Positions 21,047-33,160 of a stretch of DNA of 64,000 bases are shown piece after piece. Position numbers and translations under genes: made by a program. The stretch is taken from NCBI GenBank assembly GCA_002633025.1, contig NMRB01000496.1, positions 1 to 64,000 of the forward strand, in the 5' to 3' direction. A model generated the notes under the pieces. That model ran no database searches. It saw only the letters and a list, made by a program, of their open reading frames with translations, and was not told the origin of the DNA. Source of the stretch: Notospermus geniculatus (taxonomy: Eukaryota > Nemertea > Pilidiophora > Heteronemertea > Lineidae). Numbering within the stretch: position 1 is the first letter of the stretch; each line of letters starts with the position of its first letter.

Positions 21047-21657
21047 CTGCCTGTGTGGCTAGATCCATTATGGAAAAAAAGTGAATTCCTTATCAAGAAA
21101 TTTCAAGATTCCACCCAGCCTCATTCATTATTGATTAATCTACCAATAAAATAGGAATGTTCTGCTTTTTATGCGACAGAGATATTGCCCTGGTTCAAAT
21201 TCCTCTCTAACAAAATTGGAGGAGTTTAAACGACAGGTGATGCGATTATTCGCTAAATAACCGTTGCCTGTCGTAAATTACTTGAAGAAATCATTGGAAT
21301 TGAAACCAAATTGAAGCTCTCCATTGCTGTGAGTTGCTTTATTTTTCAATTACTTGAAGATTTTTTTCTCATTTCTCATAAGAATTCATTAAATGGGTGC
21401 TTTTTCTGGTCATGACTCAACAATCCATCATTCTATTTGCTGACTTTTTTTCATCTGTTTCTTTTATAATAGGTCACTTTCATGGTATTTTTGTGGAGTT
21501 GAGTGTAACCTGACATTTTTCCTTAAACTGTGGGCTATGAAATTTGGTTCACGTATTTGTTGCTCTTTGCCTGATTTTAAATAGCCAGCAGGTTTATGCC
21601 CACTGTCCATGCAGCATCAACTACAGATTTTTCAGCCAATTCAAGTGTGTCATGTTA
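21047..21657. other. No recognisable feature
   Basis: AT-rich, no gene or repeat seen. Confidence 0.35.
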
Positions 21658-22130
21658 TTAGCCCGCTTGACCCACAGGCCAAAAGGGCTGCTGTGCTTGG
21701 CGCCTTTAGTGGTGGTCTGTCGTGCATGCATGGGTGTGTCCGTAAACTTTTCCCTTGTCAGACGGATAGCGCCTTCAGTTTTGACGGATCATTTTCATGT
21801 TGCATATGGGTGTGTATGACCACAAAATATAGGCCAAGTTCGATTTTGGGTGTAATGCGATTCCTTTTTTGGCCAGTAGGGGGTGTTATGTGAAAAAATT
21901 TAAAGGTTGTATTTCAAAAATGGCTTGAGCTATCACGTTGAAACTTTGTATTTATGTACCTCTAGTTTGTAGTGACTTGCAAACGAAATTTTGCCACAAT
22001 CTGATTCTTGACTTTGCCACTAGGGGCCAAAACGAAAATATCATTTTTTTTATGACCATTGCAACAATCAAATTTTTTTCTCTTTTTGGTCATTCTGGTT
22101 GGGGTAATCATCTGGTAGAAACTACTCCCT
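21658..22130 (+). repeat. Possible Helentron-like element with TTAGCCCGCTTG hairpin
   Basis: Begins with the hairpin TTAGCCCGCTTGACC ... GGCCAAAAGGGCT, followed by AAACTTTGTATTTATGTACC, TTCTTGACTTTGCCACTAGG and similar phrases like those in the 38663-40076 body. The same hairpin head occurs at 59971-60010. The right boundary is not defined. Confidence 0.35.
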
Positions 22131-22563
22131 GATTGCCTGATTTTAAAGAAATGGACCTGCTCATGTCCAGCAACGATTCAAATCAACAATCCTGTCACGT
22201 TATTTTTTCCCAGACCAATGCCACATTCCATTGCCTGTTTTTGGCCATTCTAGTTGAGTTATGTTTGTCTGATCGAAAGTACTCCGTGATCCCGTGCCCC
22301 ATCGCTACACCGCTTGACCGCCAATCAATATGGCGGTACACACTTTTTACTGATTGGTCAATAGTTCTTACAGTCAGAATAACTTCTCCTTTGGGAAAAA
22401 CATGTGGTGAGTCAATTTCTAGAGAATGAGAGACTGACTGATGAGTGGTAACTGGTTTTGTCGATTTTTTTGCTGTCTGTTCCAGCTTGTGTAGACAATT
22501 GTCAAGTATTTACCATTGGTTGACCAGTATTGCTTTTGCGTTTTTTTCTTGGAAAGTGTTTTA
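22131..22563. other. No recognisable feature
   Basis: Unassigned spacer. A GCCTGATTTTAAA word recurs from 21567. Confidence 0.3.
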
Positions 22564-22899
22564 GGGGCCGTCTCAAAATTACATTCTTGCCAAAAAAGAC
22601 GAAGTGATTTCGTCTGGGGGGAGTGAGTTCTCGATTTGGGGAAGCCCACTTCATCTTTTGTGAAAAAATTGGCATCACTCTTTTTTACAGGAGAATGATT
22701 TTTTATGCAGTCTTCAGAAAGGAACAAGGTTTACTAGTGTCTTCACATGTTTTTCTTTATCATCTTTCCATGCCTACCGTCCCTACATGGATGAAGCCAA
22801 TGTCAAGTGCCCACTTCATCTTTTCAAGGGGGAGGGGGTCAGGGAAAAGATGAAGTCACTTCGTCTTTTTTTGCATCAATGTTATTTTGAGACAGCCCC
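22564..22899. mobile_element. PIF/Harbinger-like MITE with TTA duplication
   Basis: GGGGCCGTCTCAAAATTACA at the left and its inverse (GGGGCTGTCTCAAAATAACA) at the right, with arms continuing through GACGAAGTGATTTCGTC for about 50 bp. TTA at 22561-22563 is repeated at 22900-22902, the target preference of PIF/Harbinger elements. Confidence 0.75.
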
Positions 22900-22902
22900 T
22901 TA

Positions 22903-23355
22903 GTCAAATGATGTCACCCTTTGGGGAGATAGCCAGGTTGCGGTTCTCTGACACAAAGCTGATCATGGCTGCCAAGATGTACAGCATTGCCTTGATGAGC
23001 AGCGTCTCTGCCAGAAATTTTTTTGAGGGTAATAACTTCTTCAAAATCAGCAAAAACCCCATGAAATTTAAAAAAATGGCCTTTTCTGTTCCTTGAGGGT
23101 ACTAGCATAGTACCCCCCTGGTGAGTGAAATAACCTACTAGGGATGACGATTTCCCATCGATTCAAAAGACAGATCTCTTTTCACAAAAATAATAAAAGT
23201 GTTTGAAATGGCCGTGTTGTGGCCTATCTTCATTGTATTTTAAAATCAACCAAGCTAAAAAATTTTTTTTTAAATTTCAAAACTGTCCAATAAAGGTTAT
23301 TCTTACATTGAAATCGACCGAACAAAAAAGATTGCATTACAAACGCTACAAGTGA
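22903..23355. other. No recognisable feature
   Basis: AT-rich spacer. Confidence 0.3.
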
Positions 23356-23568
23356 TCAAAAACAACGCTTATAAAATGTTCCCTTAAGAATAGTAAATAA
23401 CTTGTATACATGTGACCTTGATAGGAAGTCTTTCATCCCATCATAAAAATATGGCTCATATATTTCCGTGATCTTTTTTTCAATGCTGGCTTTTGCTTCA
23501 ACAACTCCTTCAGCGCCTCTAAATCTTTTACAAATGGCTTCAGCATGTACAAATCCCCTTAATACCAT
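23356..23568 (-). CDS. Possible exon of unknown protein (70 residues)
   Basis: The frame starts ATGGTATTAAGGGGATTTG and encodes MVLRGFVHAEAICKRFRGAE, then VVEAKASIEKKITEIYEPYF, ending at TGA. The composition (alternating charged and hydrophobic residues, no low complexity) is more protein-like than most frames here. A CCACAG acceptor-like site lies a few bases before the ATG. There is no second exon, no homolog I recognise and no flanking gene, so this may be chance or part of a decayed retrogene. Confidence 0.2.
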   Translation of the reverse strand: MVLRGFVHAEAICKRFRGAEGVVEAKASIEKKITEIYEPYFYDGMKDFLSRSHVYKLFTILKGTFYKRCF

Positions 23569-24450
23569 ATTATTCTGTGGAGATCGCTTTTACTCCCTGC
23601 GTGACTATATAACAAAGTTGCCTCCAATTTCACAGGAAATATACTGGCTATTTCCTATGCATAAATTACTTGCGTCTCGATTGTGTAGGGCTGCAGAATA
23701 TGGCTGCAGGGAGGAGATGGTATTTTTGGAGTACCAATAAACTTTAGATGGAATTATTGTTTATAAATCAAACCATCACACGAAAGATGTTTTTTGTCAA
23801 AGACGAGATTTCTTTTAATCTGGAGAAAAAAGCCGTTGTTGACTGAACAAAATTTTCCTAGCAGATCAGACAACCAATTTTCTCTCTGTTTGCTTTCCTG
23901 CTTGATATTTAATCAAGTAATTGCACTTCGTATTTTGTTGAAAAAAAATCGACATGTCTTGATATGTATTTTGTAAATGTCATGTCAATTTAGTTCCTGA
24001 TGTCAGAATGTGTAGTCAACTTGACACATTTCCCCTGGGGAGTTCAGCATATCAGCAGAGATTTGACAAGAAATGACACATGCCGAATGTTCTGCCAACT
24101 GTTGGTCAAGATTCAGAATTATATCAGTGACATGTATAGATGAGAGCTGTATCAGCAAAGAAGTATCATATATTTTACGTTTTTAATCAAAATACGCTGC
24201 TAGATTTTTATATTGGACGTTTGATAAATTAGTTGTCGACTTGAAGTGTATCTGCAATTGAAACTGGTCTCAAACATTTTCTGTGGTTGATGACACTGAT
24301 ATGCCCCATACAAGTTGATGACCACTGGATTGCTGTCCATCTGGTCAAAATATATATATGTTCATGTACACGTATATAATGTAATTTGTCTCATTCTGTA
24401 TTCACTTTTGAAAATGTTTATTTTATTTTCTTATATGTAAGCTTACATGT
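23569..24450. other. No recognisable feature
   Basis: AT-rich; nothing identified. Confidence 0.35.
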
Positions 24451-24469
24451 ACACCCAGTCAGGGTTTCA

Positions 24470-24770
24470 TACAGAGGGGGACGGGGGATTTATCCCCCCC
24501 CCCCATGATTGAGGCAAGGGGGGATATCCCCCCTCAAGTTTGCAGACTAACCTTTTTCAAATACCGGTATCTCTATTTTCACTTCAGTAGTGTTTTTCTT
24601 TACCGTAATTTGTTACATTTCAAATGCAATTTTCATGCAGAAGAAAGACTAATTTTGCATTTTGGAGTGTAAAAATGACTCTGGAGGCCATTTATATTTT
24701 AACCAAAAAAACAAAAAAAAAATTTTTTTTTAAATTTTTTTAAAATTTTTGTTCTCCCCCTCCTTGACAA
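24470..24770. repeat. Homopolymer-rich low-complexity patch
   Basis: G/C runs (GGGGGACGGGGGATTTATCC, a C13 run, GGGGGGATATCCCCCC) followed by A9/T10 runs near 24705-24750. The G-run/C-run pairs make a short palindrome. Could be the remains of an element with C-rich ends. Confidence 0.5.
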
Positions 24771-25485
24771 TCCTGGCGGAAACCTTGTCCCTGTGTCAAA
24801 AGTATGCCCACCACATTTTTAGCTGAAAGACTTTTTCATATGATCAGATGATGGTGGTCATGTGCCCATCCTACATTGAATATCATGCACATGAAGAAGT
24901 CGGTTGGGGCATTTACTTTTGGTGAAGATAGTCCATGTACCTACCACTTTCACCACAGCCAGGAGAAACTTGCATATAAAGATAAAAGTTTCTACAAATA
25001 AAGTTCATATTTGTGCACTCTTTTGATAATATTTCATGATCAATGCAGCAAATAAAATGTGTCGTCCCGAATCCAAGGAGATTGATGAATTTCGCAATAA
25101 ATGATATACCAATATTTAAGATTGCTTGAGTCGATAAAGTTTGATTATCTTGTACGATTTATGATTTATGTTCAAGTAATGCTTTCAGCTTCCTTCATTT
25201 AGAGAATTAGCATAGAACCAAGATAGAACATATAACATAATATGCCATGGACCAATGATTCCGGTAAGGTCTGTACTCTGACCACAAATGCGAAAAAGCT
25301 TTGTTCAGCAGTATAGCGGGACAAAGAACAAAGCTTTTCGTGCGCTGTCTTTTGTTTTCATTTTATGTGTAAGAAGGCTTAAAGGTCGGATATAACAGGC
25401 ATTTGACGAGCAGGATTTTCATCCTACCATTGCCAACATCTTTATTTGAATCCAGCACCACTGAGACAGGGCTCAGTGTGTAACC
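24771..25485. other. No recognisable feature
   Basis: AT-rich sequence, no gene seen. Confidence 0.35.
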
Positions 25486-25525
25486 NNNNNNNNNNNNNNN
25501 NNNNNNNNNNNNNNNNNNNNNNNNN
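25486..25525. other. Assembly gap, 40 N
   Basis: Run of N. Flanks TGTGTAACC and GGGTGCATGTG. Confidence 1.
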
Positions 25526-26588
25526 GGGTGCATGTGCACCTCCCCACAACAGTACAGGGGTGGGCAAGCAGAAAAATCAACCTTGTAATCGTGTAAATTT
25601 TGGCTGAAAATAGCACTGACATCACATCTCAGAGGATGTAGATTCCAAAATTATCAGCGAGAGGCCCCATACCCCCTTCGGAGCCACCTTTGTAACTCTT
25701 CAGCATGCTGTGAGATTTCATGCCTAGGCTACAGGAGGAGTTCCGTTTTCACAAAAATGTGCACCTCCCCAGACTGGGACCAGCCTGCGTCCTTGGGACT
25801 TGCAGAACTCGAAGGATTCTCTCAAGAGCTCGAAGGATTCTCTCAAGAGAAGTTCAACCCAACCCCTTCTGCCCTTCACATAGGGACTTCCACTGCCACG
25901 ATTGAGCATATTCTGACCTTGCCTGCTGTCTGAGTGAAATTAGTCTATAAGAAGACGTGAAATACTCCCAGTCTGGTGTCAATCACAACTCAGACATTCC
26001 TTGACACACAGACATCCTCTGACAAACGCAGACATCCTCTGACCTTTCCTGCGACTTGAACTTAATCCTCACCAATCACCCATCAGTAGAATATCCAATC
26101 TGCCAAAAATGTGGTTGACATCAGCACGTCTCTCTCCAAATCTTCGCAGAACCGGTAATTAAATTTTTCACATTCTCCGCAAATTCTCAGACCCTGGCAA
26201 TTGACAAACGACATCCAACCACTTTGTCTGGCATTGATTTTGGTTAACCTCGAAATAATCTACATACTTATCTTGTTTAATCACTTAAAGGTAATGTAGC
26301 TGTGATGTGAATAAGAAACAGTGCGTAAAAATCCTTGTGTTTTCTCCAAAAACTGTCTCCGAGTTAACTTAATTTGCATTCAAGACAGAACATGACTGAT
26401 AGCAGATACCATAGCCATAAGCTTCATAAGTTGTCCTTAAAATCGCCCCCAGATTTCAAAACACGTCTGAGCTGGTTTCCAAATCTCAGCTCAGACAGCA
26501 AATATTCGGCTTAAAATTGATGATTTATAAACCTAAGAATGGGCATCTAACCTTTTTGATCGAAATATGAACCAGTGCTGAACTTTAA
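25526..26588. other. No recognisable feature
   Basis: GTGCACCTCCCC occurs at about 25533 and 25758. A 20-bp direct duplication (CTCGAAGGATTCTCTCAAGA) lies at about 25808-25850. ACAGACATCCTCTGAC repeats at about 26010 and 26030. No gene. Confidence 0.35.
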
Positions 26589-26740
26589 AGCGGCTCATAC
26601 ACATGCAATATTATTGCACAATATGTGCCTCAAAATGGGCAATATTATTGCCAATCTTTCATCTACCCATCATGCCAGAAACAAATGCCCCTATTTTGGG
26701 CCCCATATTGTGCAATAATATTGATCGTGTATGGCCCGCT
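26589..26740. mobile_element. Foldback MITE with AGCGGSYCATACAC ends
   Basis: AGCGGCTCATACACATG-CAATATTATTGCACAATATG at the left is inverted at the right (CAATATTGATCGTGTATGGCCCGCT). A second inverted block, CAAAATGGG/CCCTATTTTGG, lies further inside. 152 bp. Confidence 0.7.
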
Positions 26741-27529
26741 AAACTAGAGGAACGTCAAATTCTTACACCCCCGTAATGGGCCTAATTATGCCAATCAGAC
26801 GGTGGCCCTGAAGTCAGTTCGACTGTGCTCTGCATTTGTCATCGGAGAGATTTACTGACCAAACTGTCTCTTTAACTGACAATCCATTCAGATCCACTTA
26901 AGATGGCGATCAGCATGCCAGTCATGTCCGTCAGCAGCCCATTAACCCAAGGACTCGTGGAAGCAATGTGTTTGCAAATGCCTCCTTTATTTTCTCAAGG
27001 TACAAAGAATTACTTTGGACCAAATTAACTGCTGCACCGTTTTGTTGAAACACGCACCTTTGGATTCTGATTGGTCCATTTTGCTCTTGATTGTCTCAAC
27101 TTGCGATAAAACAGATTTACGGACCTAATTGCCCAGTAAAGCACTGTAGCCGGTAGACGCTAGTGACTGTATCTTTAGTTTCTGTATAGGGCTAATGTTA
27201 TTGGATGCTAAAATTAGGACCTTTTGAGTGCAGAATCAGGGTCATGCTTGCAATGAACACTGTAATTTCTTGCAAACGGTGCACTTCTCGTTTTAATGGA
27301 TTTTGCAATGAATGCAGTTATTTCATGGGCAAAGTGATATCCGTTGGGGATTGCCCCCATTTTATCACTCCACAGCATGTCCTTTCCCAATGGAGATGTG
27401 CTGTGCAGTATATTGGTTGGAGTTGAATGCTGTGCAATCGAATGTGATGCAGTGGTTTGGTTTCACAGAGCTCAAACTCACTGGACACTGTTGCATCACT
27501 TCAGAAGACTTTCTCACTACATCCTCCCA
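26741..27529. other. No recognisable feature
   Basis: Nothing assignable. Overlapping open frames at 27205-27656 compete on both strands. Confidence 0.35.
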
Positions 27530-27620
27530 TAGCAGGGTTTTGATGTTACTCCCTACACATGCATACACACAAAGTGAGTGGATGAACAAGAGAGGCAAGG
27601 TAAAACCCTGCTGTGGGAGC
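27530..27620. mobile_element. Small foldback element, CATCCTCCCACAGCAGGG family, copy 2
   Basis: CATCCTCCCATAGCAGGG at the left and CCCTGCTGTGGGAG at the right form the same inverted arms as 11302-11409. Confidence 0.6.
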
Positions 27621-28160
27621 CTGCAACATCACAAAGTCTCTCCAGCCGATAAATGAAGCAATATCAGTTGCGTTCCGTGCTGATTACGGCGACAAAAATG
27701 ACAGGCAAGAGTTTGAAAAGTCATCGTTGTTGGAAGCCTATCAAAAGAATTGGATACTCCAATCGCTGTCACTCAATTTGTCTTTCATCTTCAGCTGGTT
27801 ACCCCTCTTATTAACCAGCCTTGAAGTGAATGTGACAGTCGTGATGAATTGCTTGGCTAGAAAAGTGGTCATTCTTCTACCATTGATTACCAGATTTTTC
27901 AATATCAGATGGATATCTTGGTTCCAATTTCCAATCTAGCAACATGTATTCTGTTTTTCAGTCACATTGTTCCTGGGGTGTACGTTTTAAGGCACTGACT
28001 TTCCTGAATATTTCTTGATCGGTCACTAGGATATGGCAAGAAAGAACATTTTTGTAAGCCACAGAACGTTTGACTGACAGAATTTGACATTTGTGGCCGA
28101 GTAACTACTTCACCTGTCATCCCCTCCACTTTGTCCAGGGCTATAGCCATACGAGGAGAC
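27621..28160. other. No recognisable feature
   Basis: No gene or repeat seen. Confidence 0.3.
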
Positions 28161-28343
28161 AAAGGGGCTGTTCATTTTCGTCACTTGAGGAATCTGAGTT
28201 GTGATCCTTGGGAAAACGGAAAAAGTTGCAGGGATTTTGTTGTGCTGAGAATAATCGCTGCAATTTGCAGCTTCATAGCTTTCTCCATTTTCTCAAGGAT
28301 CACAACTCAGATTCCTCAATTGATGAAAACGAACAACCCCTTT
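28161..28343. mobile_element. Foldback MITE with 58-bp inverted repeats
   Basis: AAAGGGGCTGTTCATTTTCG, TCACTTGAGGAATCTGAG and TTGTGATCCTTGGGAAAA at the left reappear inverted at the right with about six mismatches. Target duplication not resolved. Confidence 0.75.
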
Positions 28344-28530
28344 CATACAGTGGTTGTTGCATGTTCCACGTTGTCCGTTGGGGTACCCCCCTCCCCCGAC
28401 TCATTGAAGCCAATTGAAGTGTTCTTCCCCAACAACTGAGCTAGTCCCCAGAACACCACTGATAACATCCCTTGCTTCCGTGGCATGGCAACACCTTAGC
28501 AGGATAAAGTGAACCAACGCTTCCTTTGAT

Positions 28531-28944
28531 TTAATATTCATCACCACTTTCTTGATTCACAGCTATAGACACATTACTCTGCACTATCGTCTTGTCACTT
28601 TGGTTGTACAACTTGCTGTCGGCAACTACCTTAATTTGAGATGGCAAACATGAGACAGCCTCTATTTCATTGATACAGATTCCGATTTCAAACTTCCCTG
28701 GCGTCCCTCCTCGAGGAAATACACGGTCTCAGACCCAGTGTATGTCTTCAGCAACATCAAGCTTATATCCAATCAACCAAAAAATGATAAGACGAATCGA
28801 GGAATCTTCAATAGAAACATATGGAATTTCGGAACCAAAACGACAAGATACTGATTGATGAGAAAAAAGTACCATCAGTCTTCCTCCGTCTTTTGTATCC
28901 GTATCTTGTCCGGCTGCAAGGAATCCACGGTAATGGCGTCCCAT
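28531..28944 (-). pseudogene. Possible broken coding segment, one in-frame stop
   Basis: From 28944 the minus strand is open for 71 codons (including LIIFWLIGYKLDVAEDIHWV), stops at a single TGA at 28731-28729, and stays open in the same frame for 65 more codons (VFPRGGTPGKFEIGIC ... NQESGDEY) to a TAA at 28533-28531. Amino-acid texture is protein-like. No family recognised. Chance or a decayed retrogene are equally possible. Confidence 0.2.
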
Positions 28945-29416
28945 CGATCATCTGGATGGAGCCAAAATGTCATGTAATTTTTAGAAATGGCCGGTGCCAC
29001 ATGGTTGCCTTTTGGTTTTGAAAGTGCTTCTGAGTTTTATTGGAAATGGTCACTCTGCGTACTAAAGAAACACAATCTTGACCGTACCATCTTCAGTCCT
29101 CGACCATTGTTATTGGAAGCAGCCAGTTTGTGATATGTGACAAAACTTGCCCCGTATTGGAAAGCCCGATCGTGCCCAAGGGAACAGGTTGTCCTGCTCT
29201 CACCAGATTCAATCCATGGACCATTGGTGTCAGGAGCAATCCGTTCCGTTACCTGTAGTAAACCTTCTGCTTATTGGAAACCCACACTGTCCCAAACAAC
29301 CAAAGCCATCCAAACTCAATCCATAGATCATTGGTGTTGGAGGCAAGCAGCTTCATGCCTAAATATTATTTCAGGAATGCAAGCGTCAACTCAGGACATT
29401 ATAGCCACTCATCCAG
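28945..29416. other. No recognisable feature
   Basis: ATTCAATCCATGGACCATTGG (29208 region) and CTCAATCCATAGATCATTGG (29318 region) form a diverged direct repeat of about 110 bp. No gene. Confidence 0.35.
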
Positions 29417-29600
29417 GGCCGTATTTAGGTTTTTGGTCCGGGGGGGGGCAAAAGCCTCTCTGGGGAGGCAGAAGACCTTTTTGCCATTTTTTGCCCCAAG
29501 TCCACATGAAAATCACGTTTTTTGGTTGGCTCTGGGGGCAGGGGGCGATATTTATGATTGTAGGAGGAAACTGGTCCCCCTCCCCCGGAGGAAATTACGA
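29417..29600 (+). mobile_element. hAT-like element end, CAGGGCCGTATTTAG
   Basis: Starts CAGGGCCGTATTTAGGTTTT, a common animal hAT terminal motif. It then shares GCAAAAGCCTCTC, GACCTTTTTGCCATTTTTTG and CATGAAAATCACGTTTTTTG with the inverted fragment ending at 34070. The right end is not found. Confidence 0.55.
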
Positions 29601-29624
29601 TGTCGAGGAGAGATTACCCTCTCT

Positions 29625-29708
29625 ACCAATAAAGCGTCCGGAATGACCGGGCATCGAACCCGCGACCTCATTGGTGGCAGGTGTGGATGTTTCCACTGCG
29701 CCAACAGG
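29625..29708 (-). mobile_element. tRNA-Gly-like SINE head, copy 2
   Basis: Minus strand: GTCCTGTTGGCGCAGTGGAA (A box), ACACCTGCCACCAATGAGG (anticodon-like arm with GCC in the loop), GCGGGTTCGATGCCCGGTCA (good B box). No matching acceptor stem, so tRNA-derived repeat and not a tRNA gene. Pairs with 4345-4440. Confidence 0.5.
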
Positions 29709-31106
29709 ACACCCCATTGCCTGTAATTAATTTGTCGCTGACAATGTATTCAAAACACGCTCTTTCAAGAAAAATACTTCAATATTTGCTACCCTTTGTC
29801 TTCTGCTGCACGTTGGACATCCCATCGATCAAGAAATGGACCACAAACGTCATCATGTGTCGCCTTGGCTTATTGGCATCTAATTTCCACGTTTTCCACC
29901 ATCAGTAATCCTCGTCGTGATTGGTTGACCATTCATCTTGTACGGCGGTCAGATTTATTGCAAAGATATCGATATTTCATATTCCCGGTAGATCGGTCAC
30001 TAGAGTGGGAGATAACGTTATTCTTATACTGACGGATGTGTCCGTTCAAAATCGATCGGTAGAAATATGTTACAGATCTATATGGTATGTGACAGATTGA
30101 CAAGGGACTTTCATATTGCAAGGGTTTATCTTCCTTTCATTTTAAGGGTGCCATGGTCTGTTTAGACACTCAGTAGGCCTGCTCAATCTTCATTGTGGGG
30201 TAGTTCCTAACCCATAAAACGAATTCCCACCAGTGGCCTACCTATGCCAGCCATGCTTTAACTGGTGGGACTTGTAACAAACAATACATTCAAGTAATTT
30301 GTTAATAAATATCCTGACAGTTCAATAGATTTTTAGTCCAATTGCTGAATTTCCTCAGCATCAGCAAAGGATGCATGCACGATCTCTAAATTCAACTAAT
30401 CTTTTTCTCAATCCGGGCGGTTCCAATTGATTCCATCTAAATGTCGATGTCAGCTTTTTGTGGTGGCATTTCTTTGTGGATTTCTAGCTGCCTGTGTTGA
30501 ATGCTGAATTGAGTGCTGAAGAGTGAGAGGAAGGTGAAATAGCTGGCAGTTATTGGGGTCGTCTGTAGGTAATAGTGAGTTATCCGCAAGCGTGGCGAAA
30601 AATGAAGTACGAAATATGAAATTGGACTTCACTTCAAGGACCTAATGTATTTCTGGAGATGGTTGTGCCACAAGTATCCCCTGCTGCAAGTTCGTCTTTT
30701 AGGGTATGACGGAAGACTGATAGAGTTGCGGTGTATATTTCACGTAGAAATTTATCCTTCCTTTCCACTTCGTCGTACCTACGAAGTGGAAATTTAAAAA
30801 TTCAAGGTGCACCTAAACTCTCTTACATGATATATGCTAAGAGATGCTCTGGCAGCAGGGATATTTTATGGTACCAACCATCTCTTGAAATAGAGTAGCA
30901 TGCAAATGAAGTAGAGTTTCGTATTTCGTACGTCGTGTTTCGTCAGATTTGCGAAACCTCACTAATATCTCTGCATTTAAAGAGTTGCACATACCATCAT
31001 GATTTTGATTTTGAAATTTTGGGCAATTGGCCAGATGGTGATGTTTCTTGTTTGGCACAACTCTCTTCTTCCAACAGCAGTTCCAGCCATACTTTGAACA
31101 TATCCG
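29709..31106. other. No recognisable feature
   Basis: AT-rich. Small hairpin CCCACCAGT/ACTGGTGGG at 30225-30270 and CTTCGTCGTACCTACGAAG at 30767. No gene. Confidence 0.35.
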
Positions 31107-31470
31107 ATACATCTGGTGCTCACCAGTCTATCTGGCCTAACGGCCATCTAGCCTGGTTCGAATCCATCCCATTTCCCGTTTCTGAGGGGGTGAGAGCCTC
31201 AGCCAATCATCGGGGCGCGAAGGGAAATCGACTTGCCAATCAAAATCCATGTTACAAATGCGAGCGTGGAGAGCAAAGAAAGTGTCCAACGGTGATTTGT
31301 TTCGCGAGTTCTGATTGGCTCGGAGACGGGGTCAAGTAGGGGTCAGGTTCATTAATAATTTATGCATTAACGGAAAAGATGACAGGATTCGGACAAGGCT
31401 AAAGACGGAGTCGATAGCCTTGTTTGGACAAGATGATCCGATAGGGAGAAGTTGACAGGTCCTCTGGGAG
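31107..31470 (-). repeat. Dispersed repeat, inverse copy of 35800-36505
   Basis: The reverse complement matches the later region in order: ACCAGTCTATCTGGCC, AATCCATC-CATTTCCCG, GCCTCAGCCAATCAT, GCCAATCAAAATCC, GTTACAAATG, GATTTGTTTC-CGAGTTCTGATTGG, then AAGGCTAAAGAC and CTTGTTTGGACAAGATGA. Function unknown; contains GGTTCGAATCC, which resembles a B box. Confidence 0.65.
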
Positions 31471-32779
31471 TTTGGGAAGACTTTCGATGGCATCTTGTCC
31501 ACAGCCTAAGACGTCTTGAAGTCTGTAACCATCACTCCTAATGCCAGGATTGTCTGCTTCGATATAAACCTCCGCTTGATATCAGTTATGGCGACCATTA
31601 CTTTGATTGGAGGAGACACCATCAGTCAGATCTCTCCGTTCATTCCCGCTGCTAAATGGGCCATTTTTCACGTATCCCTTGCTGGGACTTGGGCCGCATG
31701 TCACCATTTCTTACAGACTTGTTATGGATTGTAAATCCAGTTTGGCAAGTTGTGAAAGTGACAGGTCATTTCTGTGGTTCAAACATTCAGCAGATTTTTG
31801 TTCTTCTCAATATCTCTTTTTGTGCCAACCAATTCTGGCGCACACTGAGGTGCTAATAGGATATTCTCCTGTGAACTGAATTTGACAGCCAGCTGGGACC
31901 GCATCTGAGACTTGCCATAGGCTGAGCATGGACACCTTATTTTAGAAGGCTGAGATGGGAACTATATATACCCCAAATTGCCATCAGCTTTCCCATAATG
32001 ACCCATTTCCTCAACAGTTACATACCTAGGTTTGCAAATCAACTCTTTACCCAAGAAAGCAGAAAAATAATGCCTGTGAAAAGTATGTCCCCCAACAGTG
32101 TGATGGTTCTGTCCAGATGCCTTGTTGCGAATTAGAGGTACCCGTGACTGCTCACTCAGACAGTAAATGCAAGCAGGCCCTGGCAAAGATGGCGAAGAGA
32201 CTGATGGGTCATGTTCTCAGGTTCACGGAAGAAGAACCAAAGAAGTACACATTGGCAGTGTTGTTATGTCGATTGAGAAATATGGCTTTCTCACTACAGA
32301 CAATGTTCCACCGGGGAGACAACCGAGTGCCGAACCAATTGGCCTTTGCCACGAAATTATTGACCCCTGCCTATTATAAAGATGGTTCATCTCCTACAAG
32401 ATGCCCTTATGGGATCACCATGATTCACAACTCGATAACCGCAACTATCTCAATGTATAAATCTAGCGGTCAAGAACTGACCAATATTGGCCTGGGGAAT
32501 AACCTTATTGTCTCTGATTGCCTATGAATAGCAAATGTTGGGTATTTCTTCAGTTAGTCGATTCCTTGGGCACTCGTATGGAAAATGACCAAAAAAACCA
32601 AATCTTATCTGTCTAGGTCATCAGTTGTGCCTTTTTATTCTGGAGCCTTTCTTTTCTAGCTGCGATTTTGTGTCGTGTGTTGTTATCGGCACCTGTCAGT
32701 GGTTGCAGCTTAAGTCCTTGTCTTAAACCAATTCTTATATTGTGAAGGGGAGAATTGTTAGCACAGAGTCTGTCTTTCA
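31471..32779. other. No recognisable feature
   Basis: The longest open frame (32117-32527 plus) shows no known motif and overlaps another frame. Confidence 0.3.
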
Positions 32780-33004
32780 GGAGCCACTATGGTGTAGTGT
32801 TTCAGGTCTCTGACTAGCAGTCAGAGGGTCCTGGGTTTGAATCTCACTGTGGCGTGTGACTTTTGGCAAGTCTGTTTGCTGTACTGGCCTCTCTTCTTCA
32901 CCCAGGTGTATAAATGGGTACCAGTCGGAAATGCTCAGATTGTAGCGTTAATGAGCAGCTCATCAGAGTTCTACTGAAAGCTTTCAGGAGAGACTGGGGT
33001 TAAA
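32780..33004 (+). mobile_element. tRNA-derived SINE with a TATAAATGGGTACC-type body
   Basis: Head GGAGCCACTATGGTGTAGTG (A box), GACTAGCAGTCAGAGG, GGGTTTGAATCTC (B box); body CACCCAGGTGTATAAATGGG then TACCAGTCGG. The body resembles the Nin-type conserved SINE domain seen in many metazoans. The sequence CTGACTAGCAGTCAG is the anticodon-like arm. Confidence 0.6.
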
Positions 33005-33084
33005 GTGTCAGGTCGAACGAGAATCTCTACTGTTGTTGATATCAGACTATAAACCCAAATTTTAACTTTTATCTTGAAAATTTT

Positions 33085-33160
33085 CTCCAGTCGCTTCAGT
33101 TCACATCACCCAGTATTGCATCTCATCACCCAGTATTGCATCACATCACCCAGTATTGCC
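33085..33160 (+). repeat. Short tandem repeat, 22-23 bp units
   Basis: Three copies of CATCACCCAGTATTGC. Confidence 0.75.
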
